Assembly: GCA_020796225.1 (NCBI GenBank) | Contig: CM036753.1 | Coordinates: 1,550,001 to 1,614,000 of the forward strand | Direction of reading: 5' to 3' | Origin: Arion vulgaris | Taxonomy: Eukaryota; Mollusca; Gastropoda; Stylommatophora; Arionidae | DNA length: 64,000 nucleotides | Shown here: piece after piece, positions 45,735-57,948 of the stretch | How the letters are laid out: each line of letters begins with the position of its first letter | Numbering within the stretch: the stretch's first letter is position 1 | Notes under the pieces: model-generated | Seen by the model: the letters and a program-made list of their open reading frames with translations, nothing else | Databases searched by the model: none | Told to the model about the DNA's origin: nothing | Program-made: the position numbers and the translations under genes

Positions 45735-47225
45735 TCATGAGGACTGCAACTGCATATACAAATACTTGGAGGAGTGTGGCCACATATGCAAACAGATTGA
45801 GGAGTGTGGCCAGATATGCAAACATCTTGAGCAGTGTGGCCACATATGCAAACATCTTGAGGAGTGTGGCCACATATGCAAACAGATTGAGGAGTGTGGC
45901 CACATATGCAAACAGATTGAGGAGTGTGGCCACATATGCAAACAGATTGAGGAGTGTGGCCACATATGCAAACAGATTGAGGAGCATGACTCCATATGCA
46001 AACAGATTGAGGAGCATGACTCCATATGTAAACAGATTGAGGAGCGTGGCCACATATGCAAACATCTTGAGGAGCATGACTCCATATGTAAACAGATTGA
46101 GGAGCGTGGCCACATATGCAAACAGATTGATGAGCGTGACCACATATGTAAACATCTTGAGGAGAGTGGCTCCATATGTAAACATCTTGAGGAGCGTGAC
46201 TCCATGTAAACAGATTTGAGGAGCATGACTCCATATGTAAACATCTTGAGGAGCATGACTCCATATGTAAACAGATTGAGGAGAATGACTCCATATGTAA
46301 ACAGATTGAGGAGAATGACTCCATATGTAAACAGATTGAGGAGAATGACTCCATATGTAAACAGATTGAGGAGCATGACTCCATATGTAAACAGATTGAG
46401 GAGAATGACTCCATATGTAAACAGATTGAGGAGCGTGACTCCATATGTAAACAGATTGAGGAGCATGACTCCATATGTAAACATCTTGAGGAGCATGACT
46501 CCATATGTAAACAGATTGAGGAGCATGACTCCATATGTAAACAGATTGAAAGAGAGTGACCTCCATATGTAAACAGATTAGGGCGTGACTCCATATGTAA
46601 ACAGATTGAGGAGCATGACCTCCAGTAACATCTTGAGAGCGTGACTCCATATGTAAACAGATTAGACATACTCATAGTAAACAGATTGAAGGAGCATGAC
46701 TCCATGGAGAACATCTGAGGAGCATGACTCACATATGAAAACATCTTGAGGAGCATGACTCCATATGTAAACAGATTGGACATGGCATCCATATGAACAT
46801 CTTGAGGAGCATGACTCATATGTAAACAGATTGAGGAGCATGACTCCATATGTAAACAGATTGAGGAGCATGACTCCATATGTAAACAGATTGAGGAGCA
46901 TGACTCCATATGTAAACAGATTGAGGAGCATGACTCCATATGTAAACAGATTGAGGAGCATGACTCCATATGTAAACAGATTGAGGAGAATGACTCCATA
47001 TGTAATCAGATTGAGGAGCATGACTCCATATGTAAACATCTTGAGGAGCATGACTCCATATGTAAACATCTTGAGGAGCATGACTCCATATGTAAACATC
47101 TTGAGGAGCATGACTCCATATGTAAACATCTTGAGGAGCATGACTCCATATGTAAACAGATTGAGGAGCATGACTCCATATGTAAACAGATTGAGGAGCA
47201 TGACTCCATATGCAAACACAGAGGA
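45735..47225. repeat. 30-bp minisatellite, about 50 copies
   Basis: Units CATATGYAAACAGATTGAGG AG...: the left part (to about 45980) carries GTGTGGCCA, the right part CATGACTCC, with a mixed zone between. A second switch is AACAGATTG versus AACATCTTG. 46550-46820 is disturbed by many small indels. The 30-bp period leaves several frames open on both strands, up to about 420 codons on minus. Plus units read HICKQIEECG. I regard it as a minisatellite, not a gene. Confidence 0.95.
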
Positions 47226-47424
47226 ACATAGCCAAGTATAAAATAACCCACCGCAAGAAAATAGCTAAACAGGACAGTGTTCCGTTCACATCTTCCTGTA
47301 TCATGTTTTCAGAAAAAATGAGAAATTTATAGTTTTAAAAGGTAATTAAAAAAACCCCAGACATTGTTGAAATGTGATATTCCCATAAAATAAATTATAA
47401 TATAATAATAAAATATTGGTTATT

Positions 47425-47885
47425 GGTTACAAACTGACGTCATTGCACTCCGGGCAGACCCATAGGTGCTCAGTCTCCCCCAACAGATATCGAAGAGTAT
47501 ACATACTGATGGTTCCTGTGGCTCGCTGATTAAACACACCTCTCACTCTGCCTCACAGGCATCCAGTTCGACTTGAACAACGGGTAACTCCAAACTGCTT
47601 AAATCGCTTGATCGATTCAACATCGATTTTAGTGTCCTCATCCAACAGAGTCTCGAAGAGACCGAAGAATATCCCCTTATCCATCTTCAACTCCCCAACA
47701 ATCGATGCTGTTGATGCAAGCCTGTCCGCTCTCTCATTACCGTAAACACCTGCATGCCCAGGACAGTATATCCACGTAAGCCGCTGGAGGTTAGAAACTT
47801 CTATAGATGACATCCACTAATACCGAAACCTGCCCTTCTGGATCTTGTGAAGCATCGACTGAGAGTCAGATACAACAACTGCCCC
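47425..47885 (-). pseudogene. LINE RNase H 3' end (broken)
   Basis: Minus-strand AVVVSDSQSMLHKIQKG, a stop, then LTWIYCPGHAGVYGNERADR and LAST: the RNase H C-terminal block. Downstream, 47530-47425 matches the family tail also seen at 1371 and 29160. Confidence 0.72.
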
Positions 47886-48984
47886 AGTAAAATATAATAT
47901 AGATAAATTAATAAAGAAATTGTGAAAACCTTCCCTGAAATACAATTCTTAGAAATTATAATCATAAAAATGTGTTAAGTATTTGATAAAAATTGCTTGA
48001 TAAACTACGTTCTCACTGTCCCATTTTTTTCTTAATCACAAAATTGTTGCTGTTTTCTTTTACCAATTTTATTAGGACTTCTTTGGTTTCTGATTGAGTC
48101 AAACTTTATGTTCTCAGCTAGACTCCATATCTATTTTGTCAATATTTCAGAAACTGCACATTTACCAAATTATTTTGTATTCTAACTTGTGCTTGATGAA
48201 GTACTTTTGGTAGAAACACTGTTTTACAATGTCTGTTGTACTTTGTCAAACTGGCTTACTTCATGTTTGAACATTTCATTCTCTTCAATGTGTTCCAAAA
48301 ACATGGCCAACAAAAAACACTTATTAACAAATTGTAGCAAAATATGAATGTAATGATAAAATAAACATTACAAAAAGTAGGAGACTGAACTAATTTATAT
48401 TTGTAAATTTCAGTAACCATACAGAAGCACTTACTGAAAGTGATGAGAAAAACAAACTGAGCTATAAATTAGTACAGAAGATACAACAAGAGAGAATGTA
48501 AATAACAATTGTTATCAGAATAACATGGATATTTATCTTGCCCCATTAGGACATTAATTGGTTCACTCTTGTGTACAAGTGTGTTATATACGCGTGTACT
48601 TCCAATATATCTGTTTTATATTCTTCCAGCTATCTATCTAGTTGTTACAGTGTTATGACCTGTGTTACTACTCTCCTTCTGAAATCCTTACAAGACACTT
48701 CTCCCTACTCAACAACATTAACACTATCCACACTATAACATAGAATACAATTCAATTAGATGGCCATAAAATATTTTGTATATCTATGTGAGAATCAACC
48801 TGATTCTCAACTTTTATTTATTTATTTATCTATTTCAATACAAAATAACACATACCTATAAAATCATTTAAAATCCTGAAAAGATGTCAACAAGCAATTT
48901 AAAACACATAACAATGCACATAACGATGCACATAACAATGTAAAATATAGCTACTAACTAATATTGTAAATGTTCACTAAGTAA
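47886..48984. other. Intergenic; Penelope-like tail motif at 48185-48260
   Basis: Mostly unrecognised AT-rich sequence. TGCTTGATGAAGTACTTTTG followed by GTAGAAACACTG resembles the conserved 3' motif of the Penelope-like copies. Confidence 0.4.
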
Positions 48985-49145
48985 TATCTAATATCTGGGG
49001 AACACTTGTAACATCTGTCTATCTGGTAAACACTGGTAATATCTGTCTATCTGGTAAACACTTGTAATATCTGGTTAATACTGGTAATATCTGTCTATCT
49101 GGTAAACACTGGTAATATCTGTCTATCTGGTAAACACTGGAATAA
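48985..49145. repeat. 28-bp tandem repeat
   Basis: About five imperfect copies of CTATCTGGTAAACACTGGTA ATATCTGT. Confidence 0.85.
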
Positions 49146-50310
49146 TCGATCTATCTGCCACACTCTTTAGTGATCTGTCTATCTTCTACACTCTTTGTTT
49201 AATTCTAACCTGTGAGTTTTAAGTCCACAATAACTCCAGTAGCCTGATATCTTACCCACTGGACAGTCATCAGCATATGTGGTTTCTGTTCAAGTTCTCT
49301 GTCTTCTGGTTCTCTATGTGTCTGGACCGAGCAAAGTTCTTCTGCTAAGTTCTTCTGTTAAGTTTCTCTGCTAAGTTCATCTCTCTGCATCTGTACTAAA
49401 ATTTGAATTTCATCTTTTTCTGTATTATAATTCCAACACTGGACTGTCGATGATACCTGCCTGAATTCTCAATCCTAACCTCCTAGCTTCTATCGGCTGA
49501 CTGTTCTCTACACTCTGTGTTCTGATGGTAACTACACTATCTTCAACAACCTACTTGTGGATCTGTCCAAGCTATTCTCACTGCTCTGTGTTCTGTTTGT
49601 CTATTTATCCCCCAATCCTTTATTCCTAGACCTGTTCAGGTGGTCAGGAAATTTACCTGGCTAGAACTAATTGCCTGGTCCCTTGAGAGCACCACTGCCA
49701 TGTAGTTCTGTCATTAACATCCCTGCTTGACTTATTTCCCACTGGCTAAAAACTCCAGGAATCCCTTTGATCTGGATTTCACAGAAAACTTAACGGATTC
49801 TTATCCTCTTGATCACAAGTTCTACTGTTCAACCTAAAATTGGTCTAGTCTGTACAAGTTTCTTTTCAAGATCAAATCTTCAATAGTATTATCTCTGAAA
49901 GTTTCCTATCTGGACATCTCTGGGGTACATTTTTCTCTCTCTAACTATAAAATCGCCCACTGAGCTGGACTCCTTAATTACCGGCCATTAACTTGTTTGA
50001 TGTCACCTGTAGTAACACTCAATGCTGCCAATAGCATTTAGTCTCCATCCCCTCTTTCAGTCCACTCTTAGTTCTGAAACGTTATCAGATTGGTCAACAG
50101 TTTAATTACCTGACACTACCTTTGTGATTTTCACCAGTGTGGCCTATACAAATTTGATTCCATTTCTCTTGACCACCTATGACCCTATTACTTGTAGTGA
50201 ATCATTGTAGGGAGCTGAAGTGTTTTGAGTTCTTTAATTCAAATTTGTTGTTATGGTTGTAAGTTCATATGTTGCATTGGCTGCAAGTTCATGTCGCATT
50301 GGTTATATGT
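49146..50310. other. No recognised feature
   Basis: CT-rich intergenic sequence on the plus strand without a convincing gene or transposon. Confidence 0.45.
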
Positions 50311-50319
50311 TCATATATA

Positions 50320-50924
50320 TACGATAGAAGAAAACTAGTCACGACAGAGATGGAGTGTCTACACAGAATGCTGAGAGTATCAAGAAGAGACTGGTTTAGA
50401 AATGAAGACAAACAGTTTTGCTGGAATATTCTAAATAATTCTTGATAATCTTTAGAAGTTCTGTTTAACACAACTTGATTTTCTCTACTTAATACTTGCA
50501 AAGATGGAAATGGAATGAAGGAAATTAAAAGAAGAACAAACATGGCCTTACTAAAAAATTAAGCAACTAAAAACAGTATGGAATGGAACTGATAAGAAAA
50601 CAAAGATCAGAATACTAATAGCATGCATATTCCCAGTGGCAACGTATGGGTGTGAAGCATGGACATTTAATAAGGCAGTGATGAAACATATATGTGCTTT
50701 TGAATATAAGTGTTACAGAAGTGTCCTCGTATATCATGGACAGAGAAGAGAACAAATAGATCTATCCAGAAAGAACTTAAAATCAAAGAAAACTGTCTAT
50801 TGCTTCAAATAAGGAAATTGAAAAAATTTGCACATAAAGAAACACGAAGGGCCGTAGAAGACTATTATGAAATGCGGCATCCCGGCAAAGAGAAAGACCA
50901 GACAGAAGATGAATTCAGGATGTA
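50320..50924 (+). pseudogene. Two LINE C-terminal fragments in tandem
   Basis: 50320-50410 reads VTTEMECLHRMLRVSRRDWF followed by RNED (the LINE 'MECLRRMLRISWRDxxRNE' block). 50590-50924 reads RILIACIFPVATYGCEAWTF then, with frameshifts, 'CYRSVL', a RKNLKSKK-like part and KEKDQTEDEFRM. The last part runs directly into the 78-bp array. Family of 42925-43475. Confidence 0.65.
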
Positions 50925-51950
50925 ACTGTTGATTTGAGCATGATAGCTGCGGAGGTGGGACATCTACGAGAAATTCAGAAGGACTGTAAGGTTCAGGATG
51001 TAACTGTTGATTTGAGCATGATAGCTGCGGAGGTGGGACATCTACGAGAAATTCAGAAGGACTGTAAGGTTCAGGATGTAACTGTTGATTTGAGCATGAT
51101 AGCTGCGGAGGTGGGACATCTACGAGAAATTCAGAAGGACTGTAAGGTTCAGGATGTAACTGTTGATTTGAGCAGGATAGCTGCGGAGGTGGGACATCTA
51201 CGAGAAATTCAGAAGGACTGTAAGGTTCAGGATGTAACTGTTGATTTGAGCAGGATAGCTGCGGAGGTGGGACATCTACGAGAAATTCAGAAGGACTGTA
51301 AGGTTCAGGATGTAACTGTTGATTTGAGCATGATAGCTGCGGAGGTGGGACATCTACGAGAAATTCAGAAGGACTGTAAGGTTCAGGATGTAACTGTTGA
51401 TTTGAGCATGATAGCTGCGGAGGTGGGACATCTACGAGAAATTCAGAAGGACTGTAAGGTTCAGGATGTAACTGTTGATTTGAGCAGGATAGCTGCGGAG
51501 GTGGGACATCTACGAGAAATTCAGAAGGACTGTAAGGTTCAGGATGTAACTGTTGATTTGAGCAGGATAGCTGCGGAGGTGGGACATCTACGAGAAATTC
51601 AGAAGGACTGTAAGGTTCAGGATGTAACTGTTGATTTGAGCATGATAGCTGCGGAGGTGGGACATCTACGAGAAATTCAGAAGGACTGTAAGGTTCAGGA
51701 TGTAACTGTTGATTTGAGCATGATAGCTGCGGAGGTGGGACATCTACGAGAATTCCAAGGACTGTAAGGTTCAGGATGTAACTGTTGATTTGAGCATGAT
51801 AGCTGCGGAGGTGGGACATCTACGAGAAATTCAGAAGGACTGTAAGGTTCAGGATGTAACTGTTGATTTGAGCATGATAGCTGCGGAGGTGGGACATCTA
51901 CGAGAAATTCAGAAGGACTGTAAGGGTGGCAAAGTTCTGTCAGGACAAGC
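50925..51950 (+). repeat. 78-bp minisatellite made from a LINE C-terminal coding segment
   Basis: About 13 near-identical 78-bp units, each encoding 26 residues in the LINE frame: DLSMIAAEVGHLREIQKDC and KVQDVTV. This matches the 'MTIDEVGELARDR' end of the LINE at 43380. The last unit continues into a different sequence, KGGKVLSGQAI, then a stop and TGATGATGA, which is the true LINE 3' end. ATG or AGG at the Met position gives the order M M M R R M M R R M M M M, a four-unit higher-order repeat. One unit (51750) has a small deletion. Confidence 0.93.
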
Positions 51951-52264
51951 TATTTGATGATGATGAATACTTGCAAAAGCAAGAAGTGTATACAGTTCAA
52001 AACATACCCACCCTCCTCAAAAACACACGATAATAGGTACAGAGTATAAATAAAGCGGATACAAAATCAGAAATATAAAAGAAAATGAGCCATAGAAGAA
52101 ATGCTTAAAAAAATCAGATTTACACTGATATGACTTGAGCAGAAAACAATACATGAATATATGCAGGATATACTTGTAGAAAATGTTATAGCCACTGTGG
52201 GTTACAAAAATGAATTTTAATCTATATTATATATATATATATTTAAAAAAAAACAGTTGTTACT
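51951..52264. other. No recognised feature
   Basis: AT-rich; TA-rich tract at about 52228-52240. Confidence 0.5.
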
Positions 52265-52480
52265 GCGTTAATATCACTTTTTGGGCGGTGTAGGACAGGT
52301 GCCTGTAGAAGTTAATGGCCACATGGCTAGTGCAGTCACAGCAAAACTATTCAGGTTAGGATTTTTCTTTATGCCCGACATTAAAAACTTATTGGCTGTA
52401 ACAGGATTGAACTTGGGTCTCCCACATGGGAGCCAGCGTTTTAATCCATTCAGTCAGATGCTCCACTATATATATATATA
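52265..52480 (-). mobile_element. tRNA-derived SINE (second type)
   Basis: On minus, next to a TA tract, the head reads GAGCATCTGACTGAATGG ... GCTGGCTCCC ... GACCCAAGTTCAATCC, with box A-like and box B-like blocks at tRNA spacing. The body ends in GCACCTGTCCTACACCGCCC. Too degenerate for a functional tRNA. Confidence 0.65.
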
Positions 52481-52614
52481 AATAGTCTAAATGATGAAGT
52501 TGCAATAAGTTTGACAATTTGGAAAGCACCAGGAACAAGTAACTCTACATCAAATTCTAATGAAAAGTTTACCAAAGGGAAGGTTAACCTATAAGAAGAA
52601 GATAAGATTAACAA

Positions 52615-52845
52615 AACCGCAGGATTGACTTCATTGCACCGGGTTTGACTTCATATGGCTAGATACCCCTCCGCAGAAGTGCATGCCACCTGCCAAGAGC
52701 ACAAACTCTGTAGCTCCAGTAACAATCCTAGAAAGAGTCTGGAAAAATGCACCCGCAAACAGAACGGTGTGGTCCGGATTTGAACTTGCAACCTTCGGCC
52801 TGCAAGGCAAAGACTTAACCAGAGAGACCCCCAAAGATAAGTCCA
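52615..52845 (-). mobile_element. tRNA-derived SINE, family 1, near-complete
   Basis: On minus: head with TGGTTAAGTCTTTGCCTTGC (box A region) and AAGTTCAAATCCGGACC (box B), body with CTACAGAGTTTGTGCTCTT and CGGTGCAATGAAGTCAATC. Best-preserved copy of the family in the window. Confidence 0.8.
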
Positions 52846-53509
52846 ATATAATATAATCAAACTATTTTGTTTGTATAAAATTTGTGTCAGCATTGTTGGC
52901 TACAGAACTGCATTGACAAATATGAGCTTATTAGAAATGTTATTATTTGGAGGTGTGCACTTATTGTTTGAGAATCTGCAGAGAAAAATAAACACATTTT
53001 CAAGTTCAGAAATAAAAAATCTGAAAACAGATAGTAAGATGACTTGATAAATAGTAGTAAGATGACTTGATAAATAGTAGTAAGATGACTTGATAAGATG
53101 TTGGAAGACTGAAAACAGATAGTAGTAGGATGACTTGATAAGATGTTGGAAGACTGAAAAGAATGACTTTGGTTTCTTGAAGACATGTGTGACTTGAGGA
53201 AGAAACTGACAAGTATTTGACTATTTATTGTTTATTTAAACAATCAGATTGTCATTATTCCTTTAATCATAAACAAAGTTTCATTTGTCAATTAGCAATA
53301 TACCAGAAATGATAGATAATACCAGAGTTAGAGAGTTAGGAGGAGTAATATGAACAAAATGTAGACACCAAAGAAGAACATTCATAAAATTATACATGAA
53401 ATTATACATATCAGTATCTTTGAGCTGTGTATCTGTTAACACTTTGTTAACTAGACAAGTAAGGACTTTATCTACAAGAGTTTTAGAAAGCCTCAATAGC
53501 ATTAGTAGC
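52846..53509. repeat. Intergenic with short tandem repeats
   Basis: 53030-53160 holds repeated AGTAAGATGACTTGATAAAT and AAGATGTTGGAAGACTGAAA blocks. The rest is unrecognised. Confidence 0.6.
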
Positions 53510-53830
53510 ATTAGTCGCCAGAGTGGTTGGCATAGGCTCAAATTGGGGTGTAAAGAATAGAACCACGGTTACCTGCTATATATGTCGTAAGAGGTGACTA
53601 AGGAGGTTGAGAGTGGCGCCAGCTATCTCACCCCATAAAAAATACTAGTTAACTACAGAAACCACAAACAAGAAAATTCATAGCTTGCCACCCGAGGAAG
53701 AAGACCCCGCAAAGAGGATTGGGGAGAGAGTTGAGAGATCTGGAAAAGATGGCCTTGGATAGGCGGCTTGGAAGGCCTTGGTTGTGGACATATGCCTCGC
53801 TAGGGGCAAAGAAGAAATATAGCGTTAGTG
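53510..53830 (+). mobile_element. Dispersed repeat family 2 (SINE-like)
   Basis: GTGTAAAGAATAGAACCACG, GTCGTAAGAGGTGACTAAGG, CACCCCATAAAAAATAC and GGAAGGCCTTGGTTGTG match 28240-28640 in order. Confidence 0.7.
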
Positions 53831-55200
53831 ATTTGTACACTCTCTTTTTAGCACATCTTCCAAGTTCAATTCCGTAGTAGGAGTGAATTTTGTCAGAACG
53901 TAACGGTTGTCAGACCAACCTAGCCTCAAACTAGCAAACAACAATAACATTCCAAGGCACGCCCACCTTTCTGCCATGTTGATCAGATGTTTCAAGTAAG
54001 AGATGGTAGACTTTACAAAACCCAGAGTCTGCTGTCTTGCAGGATGGTCAAACTAATATTTAGGGAAACAGGCTCAAATTGATACCTGCAAATGACTGTT
54101 AAGACATACTGCAGCAATGCAGTCTGTCTTATGAAATAGAACAAATAAACGGTGTCCATTAGAGAATGTATTTTTCAACTACTAAGTTGAACTTCAAGTT
54201 TCAATATGGTGACAAACGGCTGTGTCTAGATTGTGGTAGAGATAAATTCGGACTATCCCATCCTATTCTTGTGCTTTGTGACAGTTCATGTTTTCAAATT
54301 CTGCACTCAGGATATGTATGTTCATTTTTGCTTTCGATGGATGACCATACAGAAGTGGGATGGTGTCTGATGTTTTGTCACTGTTCGTGCGACATCCCGT
54401 GTTAGTTTTAGCTTGAATAAGGAGGTTTTACGGATTGGTCCTCTCTCCTTCTGAAAATGTGCTTAAGTCGGCGATAGTAGGACTGAAGGTGTACCAGAAA
54501 CAATAGCACCACGCATATAACTCTTATATATATAAGGATTACAACCGTCCGATAAAACTTATTCTGCTAACCGACCTACTGAGATTCACGTAAAGTCACT
54601 ACATTCAAAACTACACAGCATCAGAGATGAGCACCAGACAACAGTTGACTTCATCATATGAACACATCTAACGGTATAATCATTCAAATAGCGATCGCAA
54701 GAAAAAGCTACTAAAATTTCATTTCTTGATCAGCAGCAAATTAATTCCTATTTTGTTATGAATATTGAAAGAGATTTTAATTCTTTGTATTTCCAGATTA
54801 ACAACCTGGGGAGAGAGTGAGAGATTAACAACCTTGTACGGATAGATCTACATCTAATTTTGCAGATATGTACACATTCTTTCTTCAAATAGTCATATCA
54901 TTATATGTGGAGTTCTAAGTTAACATAAAGAAATACATAAATTTGTATGTACTGCAATCTCATATGTATACAAAAATATATGTACTCAAATTACAGAAAC
55001 TGGTGGGATTGGGTGGGGGTTCTAGCAGAACATGACTCACAAGACAAAGACTTATTTTTATCACAACAGGAAGTAGTTACCAAACAATTATGAAACAAGA
55101 GTTATACCACTTAACATGACAGCAAAAACATCACAACAGTAAAAGTGAGAAAAATTTACGCAGAATAACAGCATTAATCAAAGAAAGATTAAACGATGTT
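53831..55200. other. No recognised feature
   Basis: Intergenic. One 79-codon open frame at 54166-54405 is Cys-rich but resembles nothing I know. A GTCTGCTGTCTTGCAGGATG piece near 54028 recalls family 4. Confidence 0.45.
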
Positions 55201-55206
55201 TCAAAA

Positions 55207-55320
55207 ATTAAATGGAACAAAAAGTTCTAACAATAAACAATCTGGAACAAAAAGTTATAACAATAAACAATCTGGAACAAAAAGTTCTAAAAAAAAAAAA
55301 ACCAATCTGGAACAAAAGTT
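55207..55320. repeat. About 32-bp tandem repeat, 4 copies
   Basis: Units with TCTGGAACAAAAAGTTCTAA and CAATAAACAA, one copy interrupted by a poly-A run. Confidence 0.85.
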
Positions 55321-57788
55321 CTAACAAAAAACACAATCTAAGACAATGAGAAAATGAAATGTTAAGGATCTGTCTTATGAGTTTTATATTGATACAAATG
55401 ATGTCCAATACAAGCATGAATGAAACAATTATATTTAAAATATGACTTCAGAAATTTATATCTATCTTTCCATATCAATTTCTCCTGACTTGAAATATCA
55501 TCCAGGTGACACATTTTGTGGTGACCACTTTGTCAGAGAATAATTTTAACCTGTGTGTAAGTCGGAGATGGGTAGGAGAAACATGCTGTAGTAAATTAGC
55601 ACCCACTTATTGTATGAGGACTGGGCAACTGATGATGAATCTATACTGCATTTGAAGGAAATTTGATATCAAATGTTGGATGAGTACAACTGATAAACTA
55701 CAAGGTAACAAGAAAGAAAATGTTTAACTAGTGAGTAACAGGAACTATTAGCATGGATTTCCTGCAGCATCTGCTGGGAGAGACCGGTCAGCTATGGGTG
55801 TGCCATATTAAGCCAGTTAAATAGACAAATAACCATTAAGTCTGTGTGTCTTTTGACTTTACAAAAATTTTTTCGCTCACGCTATAAAGTTGCGCATAAT
55901 CATAGCGCCTAATATGACTATTCTGTGTGAAGGCTTGCTTTCCTTATTACGAGTGTCCCTCACCACTCAGGCAAGACTTACTCCGACTTTAGAGGTACTT
56001 GGAACCCTGAATTTCCATGGTATACGGTCACTAGCACAGTGTTACCAATTTTGCCATCAGTGACATCCTTTCTTGCACTTAGCGAAACACTCCAGACTTA
56101 ATGGTTTTGACCGTTGTAATATCTTTGTCAAAGTCTATATGTAGTGTGCTGTGAAATTTGTCACTTTTCTTGGATTGTTTGCTTGATAATGGCCTTTTTG
56201 GTCGAAACGTTGCTATGTATTGTCATAACTACAGTACTTTGTTATTACGTGTTTCGCCATTCTACATAGTTTTACTGCAGTCTCCATCTATATCGATATT
56301 ATTTTCTTGCACTGGACAAAGATCTAGTTGAAACATTGGTTACACCAGTTCCTGGGCTACTATATATACACCTGCTGTTTGATATACAGTTTCATCTTCC
56401 ATTTGAGACTCTCAGAGTTTTATAACTAATATGTTTCAGTGACCTCATTTCTATCTCGTCACAATATTCACATCAGATATTGTTGATTTTAATTTTGCAA
56501 CTACAACTTCTCACAACTGGCAACATGTTGCACCCTAGATACTTTACAACAAAACAGAAGCATCTTTATGCAAGTTGAAAAATTGTAATGTTCTAACTCA
56601 TCGACATGGTCACATGTTATATTAGAATAAATCTATTTAACTTTATGAAATCTTCTCAATTTAGGAATGTATCATATCTTGTCACTTCAAGACAACTACA
56701 GCATCAGAAACGACACTGATAATTGTATCTCTGTGGAATATCTTTCATGAATTTTGTAGCATGTCTATACTAGAACTTTGCTCTCATGACAATTCATCTA
56801 CCTAGCAATCTATATCACATGCACAGTATCTCATCGTGGAATGTTTCAATTATAATATCACAATGAATAGGTTAAATATAAATTATTATCTGAATTAGTA
56901 ATTTGTGAATAAACAACAAGGAGAGATCAGATTTAAAAAACAAGGAGACTATAAGTGACTTGGTAGGAACAGCACATTGCTAGAGCATATTAAGAAGCAA
57001 TAAAGCAAATGGTTCGCAACCGCATGACTATTCAGATACAATGCTTTCAAAGCCAAAGAGCACCCACGGAAACGATGGACCTCAGAAGTATCAGAGGCGG
57101 TGTGAAACACCATCTACAAGGCGCAGCAATCAATGGCACTGATCTCTCCTGCTTTCATTAGAACATTATCATTTTTTCTGTCCATGATATTCTCATTATT
57201 CTTGTATAAAACCACATCTCTATAGTATTGAATCATTTACTGTTATTTATTATCCATGATACACAAAAGTCAATAACTTAAATACTAACAAGAAATATCT
57301 CATTATATAAATCTTAGTAACAAAAACAATACATTATTTTATCATATAGAAAACAAAACATTTTCCTAACTTTATTAAATGCCAGCCTGATCATCTTCTA
57401 ACAGAGACCATTGGCAGAAGAAGATCTGTTACCCAACAAAATGATGTTTAAGATAATATTTTTTTAAATATATTCAGAAAAATTATGTTGCAACTTGCAC
57501 TAAAACGTCAAACAAGCAATAATTAACAAACATAAGGGATGTAAAAAGTGGCACCTATAAAAAATTGTTGATGGAACAAATAAAAGGAGAAATTAAACAT
57601 AAACTAATAACAATAATACATTAATTAAAACTAATATAACGCAGGTGGTTTCATTGATCGATGCTGTCAACTTGCGTAAATTCCAACCAAGTGATGTCAT
57701 CTTGGTGCCCTGTTGGGTTATGACATCTTGATGTCATATTGGTGATGACATTGTGCCGCGAAAGTTGTATACAATGTTAATCAAGTAG
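55321..57788. other. Intergenic; Penelope-like tail at 56180-56290
   Basis: TGCTTGATAATGGCCTTTTT then GGTCGAAACGTTGCTATG and TTACGTGTTTCGCCATTCT match the 3' region of the Penelope-like pair. The rest is AT-rich and unrecognised; 57590-57788 is probably 3' UTR of the b561 gene. Confidence 0.5.
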
Positions 57789-57948
57789 TTAGCTATCCAG
57801 TGGAACATGGTCTTCTTCTGGAGCAGGTTGTCGCTTATACTCGGACTTTGTGACCAAGTAGACAACCAAGCCAGTGAATGTGATAAGGATGACACCCAGG
57901 CTGTTGAGAAGAGCACCTTCCGAGGGCAGTTCCGAATAATCTTTAACG
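57789..57948 (-). CDS. CYB561: Cytochrome b561 terminal exon (helix 6 and tail)
   Basis: Acceptor TTATTTTTCAG|CGTTAAAG. Encodes VKDYSELPSEGALLNSLGVI, the last helix and the charged tail ending HVPLDS, then the stop at 57791-57789. The 'EGALLNSLG' and 'TKSEYKR' blocks are typical of the family end. Confidence 0.9.

Noticed and set aside
45715..46999. Minus-strand frames of 311 and 423 codons over the 30-bp array
   Set aside because: Several frames on both strands are open simply because the 30-bp unit lacks stops; the content is pure repeat, and indels break it at 46550-46820.
45735..47225. CRISPR-like direct repeats
   Set aside because: Units are contiguous, without unique spacers, and the genome is eukaryotic.
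50797..51819. 340-codon minus-strand frame with PPPQLSCSNQQLHPEPYS repeats
   Set aside because: It is the antisense shadow of the LINE-derived 78-bp array; the sense frame explains the sequence.
52405..52475. Functional tRNA gene on the minus strand
   Set aside because: tRNA-like head only; it continues into a SINE body and lacks a convincing cloverleaf.
54166..54405. Cys-rich 79-codon frame as a gene
   Set aside because: No domain pattern, no splice context and no repeat of the motif elsewhere; chance frame is the simplest view.
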